A DNA stretch of 48,424 bases from JABIAL01 sp964645825 (GTDB lineage Bacteria > Patescibacteriota > Patescibacteriia > UBA1558 > GWA2-36-10), in NCBI GenBank assembly GCA_964645825.1, contig CAZXZY010000003.1:1-48424 (forward strand), given 5' to 3'. Shown piece after piece: positions 22,711 through 32,500 of the stretch. The notes beneath the pieces were generated by a model, which did not search any database, was not told where the DNA came from, and was given only the letters and a program-made list of their open reading frames with translations. Both the position numbers and the translations under genes were made by a program. Position 1 is the stretch's first letter. The number at the start of each line of letters is the position of its first letter.

Positions 22711-23941
22711 ATTTTAGAAAAGTAACTTTATTATTCATCAAGTGAACGTCTCGCCATCTTAGCTCTTGCTCTTGAGTATCTAGGTAAACTACCTGACCAG
22801 ACTTTGGCGTCAAATTTATCAAATAATAAGCGGCCGTTGTGGCTTGTAATTGAGATAGGCCTAGTTTATCGACTAATATTAGCTCAAAAAATAATCTTCG
22901 TAATAATAACTTGTTATTATAATCAAACTGTGATTGTTCACCATATCTGATACTGACAAACCTTTTTAGCAAACCTTGAAAACGACGATCCTCTTGCACC
23001 ATTAAATCTAAAGATTTTTTGTTTAATAAAACCCTTAAGCAGCCAATAACCTTGTCTTTGTCCTGCAAGGCTAGAGCCCTCCATAAAACATCTCTTAATT
23101 TATGTAAACTATTTCCAGTTTCTGACAAAATAATATTTTCTGGCACTAGACTCTTATCTAATTCCAAAATATTTTTATGAATCTTATCTAAAACTTCTTG
23201 CAATTTTGGCTTAGCTATCTCAGCCGTAATTTTTTCTTCTTTGACTTCTTTGATTTTCAAAACAGCTGTTGAGCCATCTATTTCTACTATGACTCCGTCA
23301 TCATACGAAGTAAAAAAATGACGTAATGTTTCTCGCTCATCTTCATCGGTGTCTAAAATATTTGGACTCTTGGCTAGATATTTTGATCGTTGTAAAGAAT
23401 TGTGATAGCCAGCTCCTAAAAAATGTATGTAGTCCTCTATCCAGTTACTAATACTAGGTAAAACTCGACGACCATCTTTGGCTAAAATCTTTTTCGAACT
23501 TAATCGTTTATCTTTGAGATCTGAATATTGTTCTAATAAAATTTTAACCACTCCTTTAATCATTACCGGCAAAACAGAGCTCTTGGCTTTGGCTCGACGT
23601 AAACGTTTCATTCTAGGCACTTTACCCCCCAAACGTAAAATCAATCGATCAACATCTTTTAAATACTCCTGTAAAGGCCATAAAACCTGCAATGATATCT
23701 CCAGGGCTATCTCACGAATATCTAAACCTTCTGCCTGATCCATTTCTTCTAGCTCTGTTGGCAAGTCTAAAACAGCAGTTTTTTTGATCCAAATATTTTC
23801 TTCCACATCCAAAATAAAACTTAACTGACTTTGGCTCAGGCCAAATGTATCAGCAAGTTTTAAATTTTGATCTGTGATATCATCAGAAAATATCACATCC
23901 TGAACTTCAGGTGGTAACTGTTGTAAATCTATTAAAGACAT
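22709..23941 (-). CDS. Unknown protein at the end of the second T4SS-linked operon
   Basis: A 410-residue protein with no membrane segment or signal peptide; rich in Leu, Lys, Asp and Glu, mostly helical by pattern. The N-terminal part (VIFSDDITDQNLKLADTFGLSQSQLSFILDVEENIWIKKT) repeats in outline near the C-terminus (LILVDKLGLSQLQATTAAYYLINLTP), suggesting a duplicated helical unit. A basic stretch KVPRMKRLRRAKAK lies at about 107-120. No family is recognised. It follows the VirB6-like gene by 20 bases and is the last gene before the inverted-repeat element, so it is likely co-expressed with the secretion parts and acts in the cytosol. Confidence 0.65.
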   Translation of the reverse strand: MSLIDLQQLPPEVQDVIFSDDITDQNLKLADTFGLSQSQLSFILDVEENIWIKKTAVLDLPTELEEMDQAEGLDIREIALEISLQVLWPLQEYLKDVDRLILRLGGKVPRMKRLRRAKAKSSVLPVMIKGVVKILLEQYSDLKDKRLSSKKILAKDGRRVLPSISNWIEDYIHFLGAGYHNSLQRSKYLAKSPNILDTDEDERETLRHFFTSYDDGVIVEIDGSTAVLKIKEVKEEKITAEIAKPKLQEVLDKIHKNILELDKSLVPENIILSETGNSLHKLRDVLWRALALQDKDKVIGCLRVLLNKKSLDLMVQEDRRFQGLLKRFVSIRYGEQSQFDYNNKLLLRRLFFELILVDKLGLSQLQATTAAYYLINLTPKSGQVVYLDTQEQELRWRDVHLMNNKVTFLK

Positions 23942-23961
23942 TAAAAGTTAACTTGAATATT

Positions 23962-26523
23962 CTAATTATCGTCATCATTAAGATCATTTTCTTCCGCATC
24001 TCGATCAAATTGTTCTTGCTCTGCTTTAGATTTTTTCTTAGATTTAGATTTTTTCGGCTCATCAGGTTGTGGATGCTTTTTTGCATGCTCGCTATTTGCA
24101 TAGTAATGCCTAGTAAGAATGCTACTCGATAATTTTCTCAGCTCACTCTGCCCTTCCAAAACTTTAGCCATCCCATTATCACCGCCTTCTGCTTGACCCG
24201 CCTCTATTTTAGCCTGAGCCGCCTCAGCTCGCACATTAACAATTACTCGCATATGTTTACCGGTATTCGCCTCACGTGAAATTGCACCCACCTGTGCGTC
24301 ACTCAAGTGTTTGACAACCTCTTTAAAAGCATCTATATCTGGCGACATCCTAGCCAAATCTTTACCTTCTAGCCCTTTGGCCAGTGATTTATGCATAGAT
24401 TGAATATCAAAACTCATTGGCTGTGGTGATGCAGCTGTGTCTGAATTAGTAAAAGGCTGTTTCTTGCTATCTTTTTTGTCAGCCACTTCCTTGGATGCAG
24501 CGGTCTCATAATCCTTGGATGCAGCGAGCGCTTCTTTGGAGCCAAATCTCAATCGATTTAGTACTTGAGATTTTTTGTGTACTGCACTATTTTCATTTGC
24601 AACTCCTTTACGTTCAACGACATTACCATCTTCATCTTTCTTTTCTATAGTGGTGGTCAATTTTTGCTTATGCTCATCATCAATCTCAGCTAGCTGTTCT
24701 GGAGGTACGGCCGCCACATTAACAAACAGAGCAGCTTGATCTTGGGGCGTCATAGCATTTACAGATGTTACCTGTTGTTTTGGACTTAATTCCAAAAATC
24801 CTCTAGCCATTAAATTACCTAATTTTCTATATGTACGATCATTGGATAACTCTGCGTTACCATGTTCATCTTTATCAACTGTAGCGCCTAGATCAAGTTT
24901 GCCAGATGTAAAATTTGTGGCCAACTCGCCTGTTTTAATAGCCCTTATCATGGCACCTTCATCATAAGCAACAGCAGTAGTCTGGCGCATTTTAGCTAAA
25001 GACTCATCATCAGCCATATGCTCAAAAGCCTGTCTATCTTCCTCTCTTTGTTCGTTTGTAGTGGGACCTCCTTCAGCTAAACGAGTCTTGGCGCGTTCAT
25101 ATTTACTAATATTACCCACACGACCCTCCCAGTATTCCTCTTGATCTTGTGGACGAATATTTTCAGCACCCTTTTCTATGATCTGTGCTTTATCTTGCAC
25201 CCGCTTTCTCTCATTTCCCTGCTTACGCATACCACCTCTATTAATAACAGACCCTACTACTGGAATCTTACTGCCCACGTTTCTCATAAGTCCTCCCGTT
25301 ACATAAGCATCTGCTCTCTTTAAGCCGCCCTTAATGCCACCTACACCAGTGGTTCCTTGCCAGCTAGACTTAGCAGCCCAAACAGCTGGCCTAGCAGCTT
25401 GCTTGCCTAGTTTACGATAAGCTGAGCCTACCATCTTTTGTGCTTTACCACCCCAGGCTGCTCCTACACTACCAGCAGTGGATCCAAATTTTGAAGCCAC
25501 TTTCAAAGAGCCAATTAACATTGATAAACCTACTATATAGACTAAAATATTATCCCATTGACCTGCTTGCGTAGGACCTACTGATGAATCAACCAATGAC
25601 TCATCTCCTGAGATCTCCTCTTGAGTACCACCAGTTGTCTGTTCATTGATAAATTCATCTCTGACACCTTGCCCAACGATGGTAAATGATAGCCACAAAA
25701 AGAAAGCTAACAATGGCCCAATGATGACCTCTTTGGTTAAGGAACCCATCCATGATTGAAATTGATTTTTAGTATTAGGAAAAGTATTGGCCACAAAGGC
25801 TAATGGAGCTAGGACTACTAAAATCCATAGCATTACTATCCTCATGACCAAGGTCACTATGAAGGCTAAAATTACAATTACTGTCCAAACAACCATGATA
25901 CTGGCTAATAAATAACCTAAAATTATTTGCCCAAAAGCCCCTGTCGAAGACACGCCAGCATCTCCTTGATTGGTTGCAAAGCTAACTAATTTGTCTAAAC
26001 CTAGGGCCACGGTAATATTACCAGCAGCCACATCTTTGAAAGCAGATACAAAAGTCAGCATGATCACTTGAAAAAAATCTATCACAAATCCAACTATAAA
26101 TTTACTAAAGTTGACCAAAATGGCCATGATGATCAGATTACGCAATAGCTGACGATAACCGTAAGCTTGAAATTTTAAAATAGTAGAAAAAGCCATGACC
26201 AACAAAACCACAATAAAAAACATATTAGCCAAATCTCTCATAGCTGTCCAACCGATAACCACGCCTGGTAAATCAGTAAAATTATTAAATTGAGCAATGA
26301 TTGGTAATAAGATCAGCTCTACTTCCAAAATTTTTATAAATGGCGCAAATAAGACATAAAATATGACATTACCAATAAACTGTGCCACATCATCAGAAAA
26401 ACCAGAGGCCCAAGCTAAGTTTGGTACCAGTAAAGCAACACCAGTAATCACTACTAACCAAAACCAAAATTTATTGGATAAAAAATTCTTTTTCATTGTC
26501 TTCATCGTCAAAAATTTATGCAT
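23962..26523 (-). CDS. VirB6/TrbL-like polytopic membrane protein
   Basis: The start at 26523 (MHKFLTMKTMKKN) is the first Met after the stop of the giant gene; MKKNFLSNKF at 26496 is an alternative directly before the signal-like helix. The N-terminal half has about eight hydrophobic segments, including ANMFFIVVLLVMAFSTIL, LIIMAILVNFSKFIVGF and VVWTVIVILAFIVTLVMRIVMLWILVVLAPLAFVANTFP, the last being typical of VirB6/TrbL proteins of CPR T4SS loci. The C-terminal roughly 480 residues are hydrophilic, rich in Ala, Lys, Asp and Gln, and end KKSKSKKKSKAEQEQ. VirB6 forms the inner-membrane channel base. The long cytosolic tail is larger than in classical VirB6. Confidence 0.78.
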   Translation of the reverse strand: MHKFLTMKTMKKNFLSNKFWFWLVVITGVALLVPNLAWASGFSDDVAQFIGNVIFYVLFAPFIKILEVELILLPIIAQFNNFTDLPGVVIGWTAMRDLANMFFIVVLLVMAFSTILKFQAYGYRQLLRNLIIMAILVNFSKFIVGFVIDFFQVIMLTFVSAFKDVAAGNITVALGLDKLVSFATNQGDAGVSSTGAFGQIILGYLLASIMVVWTVIVILAFIVTLVMRIVMLWILVVLAPLAFVANTFPNTKNQFQSWMGSLTKEVIIGPLLAFFLWLSFTIVGQGVRDEFINEQTTGGTQEEISGDESLVDSSVGPTQAGQWDNILVYIVGLSMLIGSLKVASKFGSTAGSVGAAWGGKAQKMVGSAYRKLGKQAARPAVWAAKSSWQGTTGVGGIKGGLKRADAYVTGGLMRNVGSKIPVVGSVINRGGMRKQGNERKRVQDKAQIIEKGAENIRPQDQEEYWEGRVGNISKYERAKTRLAEGGPTTNEQREEDRQAFEHMADDESLAKMRQTTAVAYDEGAMIRAIKTGELATNFTSGKLDLGATVDKDEHGNAELSNDRTYRKLGNLMARGFLELSPKQQVTSVNAMTPQDQAALFVNVAAVPPEQLAEIDDEHKQKLTTTIEKKDEDGNVVERKGVANENSAVHKKSQVLNRLRFGSKEALAASKDYETAASKEVADKKDSKKQPFTNSDTAASPQPMSFDIQSMHKSLAKGLEGKDLARMSPDIDAFKEVVKHLSDAQVGAISREANTGKHMRVIVNVRAEAAQAKIEAGQAEGGDNGMAKVLEGQSELRKLSSSILTRHYYANSEHAKKHPQPDEPKKSKSKKKSKAEQEQFDRDAEENDLNDDDN

Positions 26524-26534
26524 ATATATCAAAA

Positions 26535-29500
26535 TTAATCTTGATAAATGACCACCCAATCTGAGTAGACTTGGATTGTATCCTTGCCCCAATTATCAGT
26601 CACTCTCACTTGTGGTTGATAACAAGAAGCATTTTCTATCACTGGACTACCATCGGTACCATCACAAAGATAATTGTTTACGCCATCATCATCAAAACTA
26701 TAAGTTGAGTAAAAAGTCTTATACCCTGTATGGCAAGCCCTAGCTAAACCACCAAAACCCAATTCTCCTTCTCCACTAGGCACAGTGTCTCCTGGCTTAC
26801 ACTCCGGCATATTATTTTTATACTTGCCAAGTGTTGGCGCAATGAAACCATTGCCCTCTGGATCAAACTCGACACTAATAATCGGCATATGATCTGGATG
26901 AGCGTGGTAATAAAATTTTATAGCAGTAAATAAATCACCATGACTAACAACGTCCCCAGTATTGGCATTATTTATCGTGATACCTTCATTGCCGCCATCA
27001 CATAAAACATTACCACAAACTTGATAAATATAAGGGTCGTAATCTGCGCCGGCATCTGGATTATAATCATTATTGGTATATGTACTTCCATCAAATCCAA
27101 TTTCATCATACTCACTATCTATGCTATCCCATTGAAAATTATAAAACTTCGCTAATAACCACTTTAGCCTACCTCTACCATCGGCCCAAGGATCGGCAGC
27201 CTGAGGAACACCAAAGAAAATAGAAGCTGCATTTGGGTCAAAATTCAGAGGTATTTGGGTTAATAATGGCTGATTAACATTGAGACTGCCCGACATGCTA
27301 CCAAAATAAGCATTTGAGTCAGCAGCATTTATTTTGTTAAAATATATACCCTGTTCAGTGATATAATTTGGACCCGCATAATAACGAGCATTCCAAGTAT
27401 TACCGCCTACTACATTATGATAGGAGCTGGGCTCTTGTTTTGCTCGCCACCAAATGTCTGTTCGCACCCACGATTTATCACGGTCTCCTTCAGCGCCAAT
27501 AGAAGTTACCATCGCACATTGTTGATAACAACCAGTAGCATCTCCGCAATCTGTCCCCGAACTATTTTGATAAAATGACGGATCTACAACTGCTGCACAT
27601 AATGGAACATTGGAGCTTAAACATCCATTATAATGAGGAGCTACTCCTATGGCTTGTTGTTCTAAAGCTAGACTAGCGATAATACCATCATCAACATCAT
27701 ATAAAGCAGCGTAACATCCTGTTAGATCATTAACTGGATCGCCAACTGTATCTCCATAAATGCTACAGCTATGATCCATATCTTCATTCACAGTAATTCT
27801 TTCTACACATGTCTTAAAACACTTGTCTATTACATCTGTAGTTGTAGCATTTAAACCAATGCCATTATTACAAATATTGGGGTCTCCCCAGGCTGATGAA
27901 GCAAAAGGAGTTATTGTGTTATACGGAGCACCTGCACCTAGACAAGCCCTACCCTTAGAAGGACCACTACAATTAGTGTCAGTACAATTAAGATTTGGGG
28001 TAATCTCAGCTTTTGCATAATAATTATAAGTCAATGGATTACAAAAACGATAGCTCCTATGATGTCTAGGGCCAAAAAGACTGCAATGACTACCACCATG
28101 CCAACTACGAACATATATTTGGTGCATTCCAGCAGGACACTCATCGTTATGTATGTCTCTTCCACAACGTGAATGATAGTTATAGCTCCACTCATTAAAC
28201 GGGTCAACATTAGCAGGAACATTATTATCATCACCAAAAGCGCCAGCTAAAACTCCACTGTGATCTAGCCGGTCTCCATCAGAATCTATCTCTTCATCAA
28301 AATAGAAATACTCAATATCTGCTGCTATGTCACCAGCATCAAATAAATTTTCTAGTTGTTCTCGTGTTATTAGTATTGATGCCATATTTGTAGCATCTTT
28401 AAAGTCGCTAAATATAAACACGCTTGCATCACCAAAACATTCATCTTGATCATTTCGATCTTCATTTTCATCTGCATCACCATAGCCACAATCGTTGGCT
28501 CCCACACGAACTATGATGTCCTCTCCACCAACCAGCTCTATCGTAAATGCTGGTGGATCTGATTTTAAATATTTACCAACTAACAAGTCTGCATTAGCTT
28601 CCACAAGAGATGTGACAAATTTGGAACCCGCTGGAACTTTAGCTAATATTGAACAAAATCCATAAGTGTCCTCTTCTTTTACACAGTAATACCTATCCTC
28701 CAATGTACTATAAGCTTCACCTACAGCACACATTTGAACATCAGCACCTGTGTCAGAATAAAATCCAGCTTCTGTAAAATTATTATATAAACTTTGAGCA
28801 CCTTGCACTTCATCAACTGGATACCATTGGTTACAATAATATTTCTCTGCTAGCTCATCCCCTGCGCCATCCATTAATACTGGAGTAGAGCGATCATATT
28901 CTAAACAAACACCTGGCCAATTCATGAAAGTTTCTATTTTATTAGCATCCTGACAACGACCACCATTTTCACGACCACCGCAATTATCATTGGTTAAACA
29001 AGGCGAGCCCTCAAATGGCTTTGTAATGTATGTACCATTGTCATTATATGCCTCATCATCTGGAATTTCTTCACCAGAAACAGAGATACAAGCACCAGGC
29101 GCAAAACTATCACTGTAATATTTTGTGACGCCACCTAAACCGTAGGTTACTTTCTTGTATTGAATCTCACAAGAATTATCCCCATCTTCACAAATGTTAG
29201 CTTGACTATAAGGTAGGGGATCAGCACTTCTATTAACATCTATATTATGAGCAAAAGGAGCATTTTGAGCAGCATAGCCACGCGTGTTAACTCCAAGAGC
29301 ATCTTTCCCTAATATTGGATTAATCCAACAAATTTCATCTTGACAGGTACCCGCCATGTTTTCGTCGCCTACATCAGCATGACACACAGCACCGTTTGGC
29401 CTACTTTCACACTCAGCTTCATCTTCTGACTCATAGACCAATCTTGGATCTGGTTCCGTGGTGGTAGAAAAATTATAAACTACTAAATCCTTCACTGGCA

Positions 29501-32500
29501 AAGAGTTAGGAGTGGAATAACCAAGATAATCTTGATCCGACCATTGCAAATGATCATTAACGCCAGTTGCTCGTGATTGGTATTCTTCAAAGGTTAATGG
29601 CGTCGTGTCGGTATTAGAGCCCCATTCAGCACATTGCGTAATATTGTTATTATCTCCATAGCCGATACAACTATCTAGAGCGTCACTGATTACTTTATAA
29701 GAAGCAGTATTTGGATCGAAAACAGCTGTAGAAGATTTACAAGACAGCCATTCAGCACATTGCCTATCTTTAGCTACTTTAACTAGTATATTAGAATTAT
29801 CACCAGGCAATGGGTTGACTGGAGCATTGTCTAAAATATTCTGATCATAAGTAGCGTTAGCATCGTATTCAGCATTTACAAAGGTATGTTGTGCGTTCCA
29901 ATCATTAGTTTCATATAATAATACACAACCACTATTTCTATCTACCTGACCATTACAACTACTTTGGTCAATTTTATCATTGTTATAATAATAATATGAC
30001 TGACAGCTACCAGCTACGTTGACATCACAAGTGGCTGGATCTGCTGGGTCCCTATATTCAGTACATAAATTTTTATGAGCTGGACAGGCAGCTGCCCAAT
30101 CAGTTGGTAATTGAAAATCAGCACTACTATATGCGGCATCTCCATTATCACTACAGCCAACCGGTGTATCAGTATCTAAGCTATCACTAACAAACCACCC
30201 GGAAAACAATCCGCTAATTAGCCCGATTGACATATTAACTTGCTCTCGATAAACACAGGTGCGGCTACCAGGATCCCGGAAATAATAATTCCCTTTATCT
30301 GAACTATAAGCCTCACAATACAAGGCATCAGCAGCACACAAAATGTTTTGATAATTATCTGGATCATTCATTTTATAAACCGTACTAAAACCAGTAATCG
30401 AATCAGTGGCTTGATCCACGCTCGGCAATCCCAAAGCACTACAGCCTTTATAGGCTTGTGGGCAGTAATTATTTGGATTTGGTACTAGATAATCAATACT
30501 GTCGCTTGCTATAGTGATTTCTGAATATTCATCAGTCCACGTCTCTCCATTTAAATTACATGAAGCCTCTGTGTTGAAAATTAAATTACTACAATAAGAC
30601 TCATTAAATGTTTCCGAGAAAGGATTGCTAGTGTTATTAGTGTCGATCACAGCCATGCAACCGATAGACTGTTCACGACATAAATTGCTAAATGATTTTA
30701 GATTATAATCTATACCATTGGTATCTGTATAAGATTGACAACCTAGATACGCACCTTCAAAAGGGGTATCGCATTGTATCGGTGTATTCCAAGAATTTTT
30801 GACAAAGGATAGACTATCGATCACTTCTTTCAAAATAACATTATCCAAGAAAACTTCACCGTTACCAATGAACTCAATACGTAATTCCAAAGAGCCATCG
30901 ATGTCTATATTAAATATTTCACTAGCTGTTAATTCATAACGACGCCAATCACCAAAGCTAATTACACCTGTGTTACCAATGTCAAAAATGTCAGTACCAT
31001 CAGACAAGGTAACTATTACATCATCTAAATTACCAGAATTCTTCATCCACCAGGATATTTGATATGATTGATTAGTTTGCAAACCTGTCAGTCCACGACT
31101 AATAGTAGTATTAGCGTTGGCTTTTAAGGAGTGCCCATTATTGGCCATAGATTGATTAGAAATATCTAGGCCAGCTCCTGCCCATGGAACATAAGAACCG
31201 CTTTCAAAATTATCAATAAATATTTGTCGAACATTATTAGCAGCATTGCCAGTATAAGATTTACAGCCATCAAATTGGGCCGGACAACTGAAACTTAAGC
31301 TTGGTATAGCTTGATATTGTTGTCCTGTAGCTGACCGACGATAATCATGGCAATCATCAGAAGCAAATACTACTCTATCTTGTAAACGATAATGTGGATT
31401 ACCGGCTACATCAAAAAATTCTCTACAGTTTGGATTAAATTCAGGCCCATCAAATGGATCTGGAGTTTCTGGACCACAAGCCCTGACCTCATAATCGTCC
31501 CAAAAACTGTCGTCATTAAATGCCGTGTCTATACAAGTATTTGAACCTGGCGAGACATTAGTACATGGAGCAGCGCTTAAATTACTGCGTAAAGTTGTCC
31601 AGGTCTTTAGTTGATACCCAACCACGTCTTGTCCTTCCCAAGTAAAATATGTTTCTATATTACCAGCATCCATCGGCACACACTGACGTAGATAAGTATA
31701 GTATTCTTTTCCTTCTCCACCTTCAGCTATTTCATCTAAATTTGTAAATTCTTCACAACCGATGGCTATCGAAGGACAGCTATGAGCTGTAGTAGGAATA
31801 AAGTTATAATACTCTGGATCTATTAAACCTTCTAAAATATCAAAAGTATCTGGCCTTTGAGTGAAGGAGGAATAACCAACGCATTCAGCTGGACAAATAT
31901 CATTTACTGAAATCATAGCTGGAATCATAGGATCACCATTATCTGGAAGATAACCCTGACAGCCTACCTCCTCTGCCAAACACATATTGCGACTATCGTC
32001 CATAAATATACGACCACCATCTCCATAAGTAGTATAGGCCGTAGCACTAGCACTAGAATTTAATACTTCTTCTAGTTTTACAGAATCAATAATGGCCCCT
32101 GGACCATTAATAAGGACAGTAAATGATGTGTGCTCTTCATCTGGATCAAAACTAAATTTAAACTCTTCCCATGCCCAATTTGGTGTTATGTCGAATAACT
32201 CGCTAGAACTATCAACGCCATCAACCTTTGTTTTAAGAGTGTAATTATTTGCACTAGAAGCTTTGCCAAAAAAACTAACAGCAAAAGTTCTATTAGCTAG
32301 AGCCAAGCCCGTGTCAAAAGTGGTAGAGATACTATTTTGGAAACTAGCTGCTGTTGCGCCATAATATGCATCTGACACAATCTGCATATTTGGAGATGTC
32401 CAGCCATTAATAATATCACTCACGCCATCATCTATATCACCTGTATAATAATTAAAATCACCATTGTCTAATAAATTAATACCTAGCCCCGTGGCCATCA

